A model generated the notes under the pieces. It had not been told where the DNA came from. It ran no database searches and worked only from the letters and a program-made list of their open reading frames with translations. Below, in pieces: positions 16,341-24,851 of a stretch of 64,000 bases of DNA. This stretch comes from RH-AL1 sp965198715 (GTDB taxonomy: Bacteria; Pseudomonadota; Alphaproteobacteria; Rhizobiales; Beijerinckiaceae). The stretch spans positions 682,001 through 746,000 of the forward strand of contig CBDAPV010000001.1 of the NCBI GenBank assembly GCA_965198715.1. Reading direction: 5' to 3'. The number at the start of each line of letters is the position of its first letter. Position 1 is the stretch's first letter. A program made the position numbers and the translations under genes.

Positions 16341-18185
16341 ATGCAGAGTAGCACAGCATCGACGACGAAGGTGGCAGCGCTTGGAAAATGGTGGCCGCGC
16401 GAGGCGGTCGGCGCGATCAGGCTCGGGATCACCGTGGTCGCGGCACTCTATCTGGCGATGGCCCTGGAGCTGGCGCGTCCGGAATGGGCGGGTTGGACCG
16501 TGCTGTCCGTCTCCCTCACGACCCGGGCGAGTTCGCTCGAGAAGGCGGCGTGGCGCATCCTCGGGACGATCGTCGGCGCCGTCGCGTCGCTCGCCCTGGA
16601 GGCCGCCTTCGCGCAGGACATCCTGGCGTTCGATATCGCGCTCGCTCTCTGGCTTGGAATGGCGACGTTCCTCTCGAGCACGGCACGCCGGCAGGACGCC
16701 TACGGCTTCGCCCTGATCGGCTTCACCGTGCCGATCGTCGCTCTCTCCGACGTCACGCAACCGCTGTCGCTGTTCGCCACGGCGGTCGACCGTTGTTCGT
16801 CCCTGTTCCTCGGCATCGGCTGCGCCTATGTCGCGAGCGCCTTTGCGGCAGACGATCTCCGCACCGTACGTGCCGCTGTGGCGACGCGCATGGAACGCGC
16901 GACGCGGGCCTGTGCGGACTGGTGGCGCACCGGTCAGGCCGACGGCGTGTGGGGCGAACCGCCCATCGACCCCGTGCTGTCACTCGATCAATCGGTGATG
17001 GACGCGTTCACCGAGCAACCGTCGCTGCGCGTCGGCGCGGATCCGGTCGCTGCCGCCGCGCCCGCCCTGCTGTGTGTCCTGGCCGCCGGGCTGCTGCTGG
17101 CACGCTTGTCGTCCCGGCGAACGGCGTCGCGCACGACAGGAGCGGATGATCTCGGTGTATCGGCCGACGCCATGTTGAGCTTGAGTTCGCGAAGCATTGA
17201 CGTGCGGCTTCGACAGAACAGCGCCATGTCACGACTGTTGCGCCGGGGCGGACGCGCCGGTCGACGCCGGGCGCCGGCGCGTCCGCTGGCCTTCGATCGG
17301 GATTGGCGGCTCGCCGGCAACAACGCTCTTCGTACCATGTCCGCCGTAAGTCTCGTCAACGCGTTCTGGTACGTATCCGACTGGTCGACGGGCGGGACCG
17401 CCGTGACCTGGGCCGCGCTCGTGTCGCTGCTGCTCTGCGCGCGTCAGAACCAGACGCAGGCCGCCTTCGAGTTCTTCCTCGGCGCAGCTCTCGCCGAGAT
17501 CATCGGCTTGGTCGCGCATTACACGGTACTGACGGCGACGCCGGGGTTTCCCTTGCTTGCCGCGGTCGCCCTGACCATCGGCATCTACGGAGCCGCAGGT
17601 CGCGCCGACAAGCGGGCGACGAGCGCCGGCGGCTTCGGCATCGTCGTGTTCACCGCGCTCGAACCTCTGAACGTCATGCAATACGATGTCGCGGCAAGCC
17701 TCAACGGCGCTCTCGCGACGCTGCTCGGCGTCGGCACGGCGGTCATCGCCTTCGCGTCGTTGCCGCCGCCCGCAAGCGACGCCACCCGTCGCTTGCGGGC
17801 GCGACGGCGCATCGCCGCTGCCCTGCGAGCGGCGGCGGGCCTGCCGGCGTTCCTGCTGCCGCATTCCGGCCGATGGTGCTCCCCGATGTTCGAGCGCGCC
17901 CGCCTGCTCGAGCCCGACGGCGGAGCGGCCGTCGATGACGCGCACACCCTGATGCTGGCCGGACTGCTCGTTCTCGCCCTGCGCCGTGATGATGACCCGT
18001 TGGGCCGGCAGGCCGGCCGTCTCATCACGTCGGGTTCGGCGAACCCTGCCGGCAAGCTCGACGCGTATGCGGACGGGTGCGAGGATCCCTTGCAGCGCGC
18101 GCGTCTGCGGGCGCTCGCCACCCTGTTCGCGGCGGGCGTATCCTCCGGGTTTCCCGGCCTGCCTCCATCGGGCGAGGACGCATGA
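16341..18185 (+). CDS. FUSC-family inner-membrane efflux protein (AaeB-like)
   Basis: The 614-residue protein has two blocks of hydrophobic segments (residues about 20-170 and 335-465) separated by soluble regions, the layout of the fusaric-acid-resistance/AaeB family. These proteins export aromatic carboxylic acids together with a membrane-fusion protein. It is the first gene of an operon: its TGA overlaps the ATG of a DUF1656 protein, which overlaps an HlyD-type gene. No outer-membrane factor is encoded nearby. Confidence 0.85.
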   Translation: MQSSTASTTKVAALGKWWPREAVGAIRLGITVVAALYLAMALELARPEWAGWTVLSVSLTTRASSLEKAAWRILGTIVGAVASLALEAAFAQDILAFDIALALWLGMATFLSSTARRQDAYGFALIGFTVPIVALSDVTQPLSLFATAVDRCSSLFLGIGCAYVASAFAADDLRTVRAAVATRMERATRACADWWRTGQADGVWGEPPIDPVLSLDQSVMDAFTEQPSLRVGADPVAAAAPALLCVLAAGLLLARLSSRRTASRTTGADDLGVSADAMLSLSSRSIDVRLRQNSAMSRLLRRGGRAGRRRAPARPLAFDRDWRLAGNNALRTMSAVSLVNAFWYVSDWSTGGTAVTWAALVSLLLCARQNQTQAAFEFFLGAALAEIIGLVAHYTVLTATPGFPLLAAVALTIGIYGAAGRADKRATSAGGFGIVVFTALEPLNVMQYDVAASLNGALATLLGVGTAVIAFASLPPPASDATRRLRARRRIAAALRAAAGLPAFLLPHSGRWCSPMFERARLLEPDGGAAVDDAHTLMLAGLLVLALRRDDDPLGRQAGRLITSGSANPAGKLDAYADGCEDPLQRARLRALATLFAAGVSSGFPGLPPSGEDA

Positions 18186-18397
18186 TCGCCCTCAAAGACG
18201 TCGATGTGCTGGGCATTTTCGTCACCCCCGCATTCCCATGTTTTCTGGTAGCCTTGATCATCTGTTTGCCGCTGCGCTGGCTGTTCGACGAGCTCGATCT
18301 CGACCGTTTCTTCTGGAACCGGCCCTTGTTCGATCTTTGCGTGCTGGTGTGCGTTACGGATCTCCTCGTCCTATCGTTGCGCTTCGGAGGGCGCTGA
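18182..18397 (+). CDS. DUF1656 small membrane protein (AaeX-like)
   Basis: The 71-residue protein has two hydrophobic segments (FVTPAFPCFLVALIICLPL and FDLCVLVCVTDLLVLSL). DUF1656 proteins occur almost always between FUSC and HlyD efflux genes, as here. ATGA overlap with the upstream gene and TGATG overlap with the downstream gene show translational coupling. The molecular role within the pump is not established. Confidence 0.85.
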   Translation: MIALKDVDVLGIFVTPAFPCFLVALIICLPLRWLFDELDLDRFFWNRPLFDLCVLVCVTDLLVLSLRFGGR

Positions 18398-19413
18398 TGC
18401 TCGATCGAAATCAGGGACGGCAATCCGACAGACGGTCGCTCGGCAGGCGGATCAAGGCGTGGCAACCGCCGGCCGCCTTCAACGTCGTCGCGACACTCGT
18501 CGCACTGGCGGCGGCGCTGACCCTCACGTGGATGGCCTGGAACTACTACGAGTATTCGCCCTGGACGCGTGACGGACGCGTCCGGGTCTACACGGTACAG
18601 GTCGCGCCGGAGGTCTCGGGAACGGTGGTGGAGCTTCCGGTGCAAGACAATCAATTCGTCCGCAAGGGCGACGTGTTGTTTCGCATCGATCCAGGAACCT
18701 ACCGGAACGCGCTCAAACAGGCCACCGGCAAGCTCGCTCAAGCCAAGTCGCAAGCCGCCTACCTTGCCGACCAGGCGAAACGGCGGGCGGCGCTCTCCGA
18801 CCTCGCCGTGTCGGCCGAGCAGCGCGAGAACGCGGTTGGCACGGCGCAGGCGGCGAGCGGGTCCGTCATCGAGGCGGAGGGCGAAGGCGATCAGGCCAGG
18901 CTCAACCTCGAGCGAACGACGGTACGATCGACCATAAATGGTTGGGTCACGAACCTGCTCCTGCGGAACGGCAGCTTTGCCAGCACCGGGCAGACGGCGA
19001 TGACGCTAGTCGATGCAGACAGCTTTTGGGTCGAAGGTTATTTCGAAGAAACGCAGCTGCGGCGCATGAAGGTCGGCGATGCGGCCGAGGTGGCCCTCAT
19101 GGCCTTTCCCGACGCGCGCGTGATGGGGCACGTGTCGGGGTTCGGGCGCGGCATCAACATCTCTGACGCGGCACCCGGCGTGCAGGGGCTGCCCAACGTC
19201 AATCCGGTGTTCACCTGGGTTCGTCTCGCGCAGCGCGTGCCGGTTCGCGTCGAGCTCGATGAGGTGCCGTGCCCCGTGGTGCTGTCGTCCGGGCTGACCG
19301 CGACGGTAAGCGTGCTCGACGCCTCCGAGCGCGCGGTCGTGCAGCGCTCGCCTTCAAACGGTGCCCGCGGTCGCGCCGAAGCGGGTTTCGCCTGCGATGG
19401 GCATAGTTTCTGA
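18397..19413 (+). CDS. HlyD-family membrane fusion protein (AaeA-like)
   Basis: The 338-residue protein has one N-terminal membrane anchor (about residues 27-48), a biotinyl-lipoyl domain (VQVAPEVSGTVVELPVQDNQ, VRKGDVLFRIDPGTY), a coiled-coil hairpin and a beta-barrel domain (INGWVTNLLLRNGSF, FWVEGYFEETQLRRMKVGD). It would link the FUSC pump to an outer-membrane channel. The start overlaps the DUF1656 stop. Substrates are probably aromatic or other weak acids, by family analogy. Confidence 0.88.
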   Translation: MLDRNQGRQSDRRSLGRRIKAWQPPAAFNVVATLVALAAALTLTWMAWNYYEYSPWTRDGRVRVYTVQVAPEVSGTVVELPVQDNQFVRKGDVLFRIDPGTYRNALKQATGKLAQAKSQAAYLADQAKRRAALSDLAVSAEQRENAVGTAQAASGSVIEAEGEGDQARLNLERTTVRSTINGWVTNLLLRNGSFASTGQTAMTLVDADSFWVEGYFEETQLRRMKVGDAAEVALMAFPDARVMGHVSGFGRGINISDAAPGVQGLPNVNPVFTWVRLAQRVPVRVELDEVPCPVVLSSGLTATVSVLDASERAVVQRSPSNGARGRAEAGFACDGHSF

Positions 19414-19460
19414 CTCGCGACTGACGATATTGACGCCAGCAGTCCTTTTCGGACACGTTC

Positions 19461-19586
19461 GTGCACTTGAGTCCGAACAAGCCAGAGGCGTTGAACGCGC
19501 TTGCCTGCCGCTATCTGGAAACGGTGCGGACGGCCGCGCTCGACGAGCGCCTCAACGAGAACCACGTCACTGAAACAAATCATTGA
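19461..19586 (+). CDS. Short open frame, possible gene tail
   Basis: A GTG-started frame of 41 residues includes LSPNKPEALNALACRYLETV and looks compositionally like coding sequence, but there is no ribosome site and no family I recognise. It is probably the 3' end of a gene lost by rearrangement after the efflux operon. Confidence 0.25.
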   Translation: MHLSPNKPEALNALACRYLETVRTAALDERLNENHVTETNH

Positions 19587-19705
19587 TCAGCGGGTGCCGT
19601 CCAGACATGAACATGCTGTGCGCTCGACGGACCGCCTCCGTCACTCGGGTCGAGCCCGAGCACAGGCTCTGTGGCGCTCCCACGGAGAATATGGCCCATA
19701 GCGCA

Positions 19706-19763
19706 TCCTTGCACTCAAGGGATGAGATCGCACCATTGAAGCCCGTGATCAAACATCAAGTGC
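19706..19763. repeat. IS3-type element end, remnant
   Basis: This stretch (gcaccattgaagcccg and following bases) resembles the right edge of the IS3-family remnant around 6100-6160 (gcaccatcaaagcccg). No transposase sequence adjoins it. It is likely the terminal scrap of a related element. Confidence 0.35.
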
Positions 19764-19967
19764 CAGGTCCTTCATCAAGCCGCGGCGAGAAGAGCCATAA
19801 CAGTCTTTAAAAAGTCGAGAAGCGACGTTCTCGCCTCCTCGGGAACACTCGCCCGTGCTGCGGATTTCTGAGGCTGTGATCAGCCGTGCACAGGAGGCTG
19901 GCCGGGGAGCTTCTCAGCCGCCGCTTCTGACTAGCTTCCGTTTTCTAGAGACTGCGGGGAGTGCGGA

Positions 19968-20852
19968 ATGTCGAGCTTGGAGCCGTTTGCGCATCTGCTT
20001 CCGAGCCGACCGGTGCTCTCCAGCGGTTCGGAAGGATCGCCCGACACGATCCTTGAACGCTACCACCATCCGCCGGGCGTCATCGCCGTCCCGGGACTGA
20101 CGAACACCCTTGTGGTGATGCACATGCGCGGACCGGTTGCGGTCGAGGAGAAGTCGGAGCATTCGGGTTGGGTGCGGCGTTGGACCGATAGGGGTCAGGC
20201 GAGCGTCACCCCCGCGGGCACACCCGTCACTCGACGCTTTACAGCCCGGCCCGAAGTCCTCCTCATCCAGATCGCCCCGCGGCTGCTTGACCAAGTCGTC
20301 ATCGAGTCGATCGACATCGAACCCAAGAGCGTCACGGTGCTCTCGAGCTTCGCTCGTCCAGATCCGGCGCTGGATAACTACTGCCGCCTTCTCGAGGAGG
20401 AAGTCGCGCATCCGACTGGCCCGGGTCACGAGCTGGCGCGGGACCTGCTGGGAAGATCGATCGCCTTGACCCTGATCCGTCGGTACTCGACTCTGCGTCC
20501 AAGTCCACCGGACGACGTCGGCCAGATCACGCCAGCGCGCATCAAGCGCGTGCTCGACTTCATGCATGAGGAAACGGACCGCAACCCGACGCTGGCGGAC
20601 TTCGCGGCCCTCTCGGGGCTGAGCGCCACGCACTTCGCCCGCGCCTTCCGCTCGACGACCGGCTCACCGCCGCACAAGTACCTGATGGCGGTCCGCATGG
20701 CTCGGGGACGACGGCTCCTGGGTGAGACCGACCTGCCTATAGTGGATGTGGCCTTCCGCTGCGGTTTCGAGCAGGCGGGCAGCTTCGCCACGGCGTTCCG
20801 CAAGAGCACCGGTGTAACGCCTCGCGAATGGCGCCAGGAACGACGCGCCTAA
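19968..20852 (+). CDS. AraC-family transcriptional regulator
   Basis: The 294-residue protein has a variable N-terminal sensing domain and two C-terminal AraC HTHs: LADFAALSGLSATHFARAFR then, after the linker helix MARGRRLLGETDLPIVDVAF, the family signature FRCGFEQAGSFATAFRKSTG with GVTPREWR. It lies 181 bp upstream of two carboxymuconolactone-decarboxylase-like genes and an SMP-30-like gene in the same orientation, so it probably activates them. Confidence 0.87.
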   Translation: MSSLEPFAHLLPSRPVLSSGSEGSPDTILERYHHPPGVIAVPGLTNTLVVMHMRGPVAVEEKSEHSGWVRRWTDRGQASVTPAGTPVTRRFTARPEVLLIQIAPRLLDQVVIESIDIEPKSVTVLSSFARPDPALDNYCRLLEEEVAHPTGPGHELARDLLGRSIALTLIRRYSTLRPSPPDDVGQITPARIKRVLDFMHEETDRNPTLADFAALSGLSATHFARAFRSTTGSPPHKYLMAVRMARGRRLLGETDLPIVDVAFRCGFEQAGSFATAFRKSTGVTPREWRQERRA

Positions 20853-21033
20853 CGCGGTGCGGCCTCGCCTGCGCGAGGATCGTCCATCGGCGTTTAGGAA
20901 GCTGGCTCAAGCTTGCCGATCAGCCCGGTTCGCAACACAAAATGGTCGGAATGATGAAATCGCGCTAATCGCGGCGAAGATCCGCGGGCGAAAGGCATTT
21001 AATCAACCGCTCGCAAACGCATGGAGCGAGATA

Positions 21034-21603
21034 ATGGTTGACTATCCTGATTTCGGCACCTTTGGACGTTTCAAGGAAACGCCTGTCGTCGACATGTCGC
21101 CGGAGATGAAGGCCGGCTACGACTTCACCGTCAAGCTCCGCGGCCAGGTTCCCGGACCCCACAAGATCTGGCTGGCAAACCCAAAGCTGTCCCGGACGAT
21201 CGTTCCGACGGGAGCCTATTACCAGACGCAGTCGACGCTGGCGAAGTCCGAGATCGAGATCGTCACCAACGTCATCAACAGCCGCTGGCTCGCGGCCTAC
21301 GGGAACTACGAGCACGAGAAGATCGGAGAGGAGGCGGGTCGACTACCGCCCGAGAAGGTGGAGGCGCTGATCGCCGACATGCCGACCGCGTTCGACACTC
21401 CCCGTCAGCAGGTCGTCTACGAGCTCGCCTCGACCCTGGCCAAGCCCCGTGTCGTGCCCCTCGGGCTGTTCAAGCGCGCCAAGGCGCTGATCGGCGAGGA
21501 GGGGATCGTAGACGTCACCGTGTTGATGGGATGGTTCACCGCGGTGTCGTTGACGCTGAACGCCTTCGACGTGCCGTCCAACGCCGTCGGCTTGGACCAG
21601 TAG
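21034..21603 (+). CDS. Carboxymuconolactone decarboxylase-like protein (1)
   Basis: A 189-residue all-helical protein resembling the CMD/AhpD superfamily in size and in patterns such as LAKSEIEIVTNVINSRWLAA and GIVDVTVLMGWFTAVSLTLN. The CxxC redox pair of AhpD is absent, so it is not a peroxidase of that type. The start at ATG 21034 is preferred over an upstream one because GGAGCGAG lies just before it. It is followed after 10 bp by a second family member, forming a pair. Confidence 0.72.
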   Translation: MVDYPDFGTFGRFKETPVVDMSPEMKAGYDFTVKLRGQVPGPHKIWLANPKLSRTIVPTGAYYQTQSTLAKSEIEIVTNVINSRWLAAYGNYEHEKIGEEAGRLPPEKVEALIADMPTAFDTPRQQVVYELASTLAKPRVVPLGLFKRAKALIGEEGIVDVTVLMGWFTAVSLTLNAFDVPSNAVGLDQ

Positions 21604-21613
21604 GGGCGCTGAC

Positions 21614-22207
21614 ATGGCAAAGGAGTTGGATCACCTCGGCGGCAGGACCGCCCTCATCGAGCCCGACGCGCTCACGGCGCCGCAGCGGAAGCTCTACGAC
21701 TACATCGAGACGCACATGATACCCTGGGCCGAGAGATCGGGGTTCCAGGGCAAGCTGCCTGACGGGCGCTTGATCGGGCCCTTCAACCTGGTCCTCCTCA
21801 GCCCCGAGATCGGGCAAGCCTTCTTGGAACTGCAGGGCGTGGAGGGCCGAAGCACGAGCCTGTCGCCGCGTGTCAGGGAGGTCGTGATCCTGACCGTAGG
21901 CGCGGTGTGGCGCTGCGACTACGAGCGGTATGCGCACGCGGCCGTCGCAAAGGCCGCCGGCCTGTCCTCGGCCGCCATCACCGCGCTTGTGGAGGGTGAC
22001 GTGACCAGCGAGCTTGACGAGGACGAAACCCTAGCCAGGCAGTTTGCCAGGGCGCTGACCGCAGATCACGAGGTCGACGGCGTCCTGTTCGAACAGGCGC
22101 GGTCGAAGTTCGGCGAGAAGGGGATCGTGGACCTCATCATGCTGGCCGGCTGCTACGGCATGATCTCGTCGCTGCTCAACGCCTTCCAGGTTCCCGCCCC
22201 GCAGTAG
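21614..22207 (+). CDS. Carboxymuconolactone decarboxylase-like protein (2)
   Basis: The 197-residue protein shows the CMD-family core: LSPRVREVVILTVGAVWRCD, then YERYAHAAVAKAAGLSSAAI, and GIVDLIMLAGCYGMISSLLN. A single Cys in WRCDYE stands where AhpD has CxxC; the HxxxA region (YAHAAV) is kept. The gene is in an operon with the similar gene upstream and a propeller-type enzyme downstream. The substrate is unknown. Confidence 0.78.
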   Translation: MAKELDHLGGRTALIEPDALTAPQRKLYDYIETHMIPWAERSGFQGKLPDGRLIGPFNLVLLSPEIGQAFLELQGVEGRSTSLSPRVREVVILTVGAVWRCDYERYAHAAVAKAAGLSSAAITALVEGDVTSELDEDETLARQFARALTADHEVDGVLFEQARSKFGEKGIVDLIMLAGCYGMISSLLNAFQVPAPQ

Positions 22208-22283
22208 TCGGGCGCCCGGCGGTGCGTCAGCCGAAGCCCAGTTCGCCCCTACGGTCCCCCTCCCTTTCGAAGTGGAGATCCAC

Positions 22284-23285
22284 ATGTCTCACAACAAGGC
22301 GCCGCAAGCCCGCGTCAAGACGATCGCGACGTTTCCCAAGGAGTACTTCCTTGAGAACTTGGCCGTTCGGGAAGACAACTCCATCCTGGTGACGGCGATG
22401 AACCGCAAGGAGTTGTGGTACGTCCCACCAGCTTCGGACGGTCAAGAGGTCAACGCCATCTGCATCCACACATTGGAGACCTTGCCGACGGGTTTGGCGG
22501 AGATCGCTCCCGACGTGTTCCTGATGCTCGCCGGCAACCTGTATACGACCCACGAGTCCTTCATCTACAAGATCGACCTCACGGACTGGACACCGGGATC
22601 GCCGGTCGAGCCTGAGCTGTTCTGCCGCTTCCCCGGTGAGGCTCGCGCTCCCAACGGCTGCTGCCTGCTCAAGCCCGGCGTGCTGCTCGTCGCGGACTGC
22701 TTCGCCGGCCTGATCTGGCGCGTCGACTACGCCGACGATGGAAGCGAGCCGAAGATCACGGTCTGGGCCAAGCACGACAGCATGGGCTACTATCCCGGTA
22801 AGATGAAGCCGGAGCAGCCGGGCGTGAACGGCGTCCGCTACGCGCCCCAAAAGGGCTATCTCTACTATACGGCGACCGCGAAAAAGCTGTTCATGCGGAT
22901 CGCGGTCGATCCAGACAGCCTGGAGGCCAAAGGCGATCCCGAACTTGTGGTGGCGGGTCGCATGGGCGACGACTTCTGCATCGATGAAGATGCGCAAGTG
23001 ATTTACCTGACGACCCACCGGCAGAACACCATCGACGTCGTGTCGATGGATCCGGCGCTGAACAGCGGCTTTACCCAAAGCGTCCTGGGCGATCCCTACA
23101 CCGAAGAGCTGATCGGCCCGTCCAGCGGCGCATGGGCGCGCGCGCGGGGCCAGCAGGGTCGCACCGCGTTCTTCGTCACGGACGGCGGCACCGCCTCGCC
23201 GCCGCTGGGGGGCCCGCAGCCCGCCAGGCTGCTGCAGGTTGATCTCCAGCCGATCAACGGTCCGTTCCCCGGAAGCGGATCCTGA
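22284..23285 (+). CDS. SMP-30/gluconolactonase-like beta-propeller protein
   Basis: The 333-residue protein resembles SMP-30/lactonase-type six-bladed propellers: ENLAVREDNSILVTAMNRKE, CLLKPGVLLVADCFAGLIWR, VNGVRYAPQKGYLYYTATAK, and DDFCIDEDAQVIYLTTHRQN. Acidic and Asn residues at blade ends could bind a divalent metal. ATG 22284 has GTGGAG 7 bp upstream. No signal peptide is evident. A lactonase paired with CMD-like proteins would fit ring-cleavage product metabolism, but that is inference. Confidence 0.72.
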   Translation: MSHNKAPQARVKTIATFPKEYFLENLAVREDNSILVTAMNRKELWYVPPASDGQEVNAICIHTLETLPTGLAEIAPDVFLMLAGNLYTTHESFIYKIDLTDWTPGSPVEPELFCRFPGEARAPNGCCLLKPGVLLVADCFAGLIWRVDYADDGSEPKITVWAKHDSMGYYPGKMKPEQPGVNGVRYAPQKGYLYYTATAKKLFMRIAVDPDSLEAKGDPELVVAGRMGDDFCIDEDAQVIYLTTHRQNTIDVVSMDPALNSGFTQSVLGDPYTEELIGPSSGAWARARGQQGRTAFFVTDGGTASPPLGGPQPARLLQVDLQPINGPFPGSGS

Positions 23286-23499
23286 GCGGAAGTCCAGGCC
23301 TAGCACTCTCTGAGCGCTTTAAGGTTGAAGGGCAGCCGGAAGCGTCGTTGGCAGTTCGGGCGGCGGGCAGGCGGGATGAGGCTGACGAACAGCCGTCCAA
23401 TGATGGCCCGGCGCACGGCCGGGTGACTGGGCGCGGGCGGTGGCCCTGGACGGCGAGAGATAATTTTCACCCCCACCCCGTTCGAGGGTTCTCGGCGAG

Positions 23500-23991
23500 G
23501 CGCAGGTGCTGGAGGTAGGCGCATCCTGCGCCACGCTCTCGTGTCGCATGCAGAGCCGCTATCGACGTCGCGCCGCCGACCTGCCCCTCGGTGGGCGGCG
23601 TGTCGACATCCAGGTCCTCGCCCGACGCTTTCGCTGCGAGGTGGCGACATGCACGAAGCGCATCTTCGCTGAGCGCTTTCCGGCCGACATCCTGCCTGCC
23701 TTCGCCCGCCGCGCCGCACCGGCTCGAGCAGGTCGTCCATCACCTCGGCCTGGCGCTGGGCGGTCGGCCCGCCGCCGGCCTCGCCCGGCGCCTCCGTCTG
23801 CCGGTCAGCCGCGACACGCTGCTGCGTGTCATCCGCCGCGCGCGGCACCCAGGCCGGACGTGCTGAACGTGGTCGGCATCGACGACTTCGCGTGGCGATG
23901 CAACCATCGCTACGGCACCCTGGTCTGCGATCTCGAGCGCCATAGCATCGTCGCCCTGTTGCCGGACTGGGAGCGTGTCGTAAGTAGGTAA
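23500..23991 (+). pseudogene. ISL3-family transposase, broken
   Basis: The plus strand carries SRYRRRAADLPLGGRRVDIQ, CEVATCTKRIFAERFPADIL, then in a shifted frame VHHLGLALGGRPAAGLARRL and PVSRDTLLRVIRRA, then back in the first frame VVGIDDFAWRCNHRYGTLV, the start of the DDE core with the first catalytic Asp. It ends at 23991 with RVVSR; the rest of the catalytic domain is missing. Confidence 0.75.
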
Positions 23992-24003
23992 CCTATTGTC
24001 AGC

Positions 24004-24048
24004 TGGAAGAAACCGCAAATTGGAGCAATCCAGGCGCGGTTTCTTCCA
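24004..24048. repeat. 13-bp perfect inverted repeat
   Basis: tggaagaaaccgc at 24004-24016 recurs as its reverse complement at 24036-24048 with a 19-bp loop. It sits between the ISL3 remnant and the hypothetical gene at 24098. It could be an operator, a weak terminator (no T run) or a transposon end. Confidence 0.45.
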
Positions 24049-24097
24049 TGCCCGTCGAGCCACTGTCGAGCGGTGTCGTGACGGATGGAGGGGACCG

Positions 24098-24544
24098 ATG
24101 AGCGCGCGCCTAAGGCGGCACGTCCAGGTGTTCGTCGCGGCCTGCAGCGGCAGCGCGAAGCTGTCGGAGACGATCGGCCTGCCGGTCGTCCACGTCGACG
24201 CGACCATGGATGCCGTCGCCGCGATCCGCCGGCTGAACGAGCGGGAGTACGCCTCCGGCGTGCGCGTGCCCGCCATGTTCCAGCCGATCCTGTTCGACTG
24301 CGGCTGGACCGATTGGGCCAAGTTCGACTATCGAACCGGCCCGTGGCGTCAAGCCATGGGCGTGCGGCCGGACGGCGTCAGGGTCGTCGACGGGCGCATC
24401 GAGGTCGCCCTCGCGCCGACCGCGGTCGCGGGGGTTCTCACCTTCCCGGCGTTCCCGTTCGGCGATCGCGACGCATACGTCGTGCGGGTCGTGGATTGGA
24501 CGATCCAAGGGCTGCGAGCCGCGCGGGTTGCGCCGCTCACGTAG
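24098..24544 (+). CDS. Hypothetical protein (148 aa)
   Basis: The 148-residue protein has gene-like codon use and a strong ribosome site (ATGGAGGGGACCG before ATG 24098). Features include VFVAACSGSAKLSETIGLPV, FQPILFDCGWTDWAKFDYRT and repeated VRVVDG-type strands. No family is recognised and no signal peptide or membrane segment is present. It stands alone between an ISL3 remnant and an IS21 remnant. Confidence 0.55.
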   Translation: MSARLRRHVQVFVAACSGSAKLSETIGLPVVHVDATMDAVAAIRRLNEREYASGVRVPAMFQPILFDCGWTDWAKFDYRTGPWRQAMGVRPDGVRVVDGRIEVALAPTAVAGVLTFPAFPFGDRDAYVVRVVDWTIQGLRAARVAPLT

Positions 24545-24579
24545 CAAGGTCGCGGACGGGGGGCCAGCAAACCGCGAAT

Positions 24580-24742
24580 ATGGAACGTACCTTGCCGAGC
24601 GCTCTCCGGCTCTGCCACAGCCACATGATGTTCGTGCGGGCCTACCCGCGCGAGTGCCAGGAGATGGCTTTTGACGCTCACTGCCGGGCCTTCGCCTTAT
24701 TCAAGAAATCATGCCGGCGTCGCATTTACGAAAACATGAAGC
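24580..24742 (+). pseudogene. IS21-family IstA transposase fragment
   Basis: The plus strand reads ALRLCHSHMMFVRAYPRECQ, EMAFDAHCRAFALF and RRRIYENMKPA. This is the central integrase-core stretch of IstA that includes the segment leading to YDNMKTA. Upstream and downstream parts and the partner istB are missing. Confidence 0.65.
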
Positions 24743-24851
24743 CGGCTCGCACAGCGCAGGCGAGCGAGGGTATTAGCATCGGTGCCCCGAGCGTGATGCC
24801 AATCACCTGCACGCGCCTCTCCGCTCGTGATGCAGCTGCCGGTGAGGCGAC

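Noticed and set aside
21034..22207. AhpD alkylhydroperoxidase
   Set aside because: The CxxC redox motif required for AhpD activity is absent in both proteins.
22227..23306. 359-codon minus-strand frame
   Set aside because: It is exactly antisense to the SMP-30-like gene, with shadow composition (His, Arg and Gln rich).
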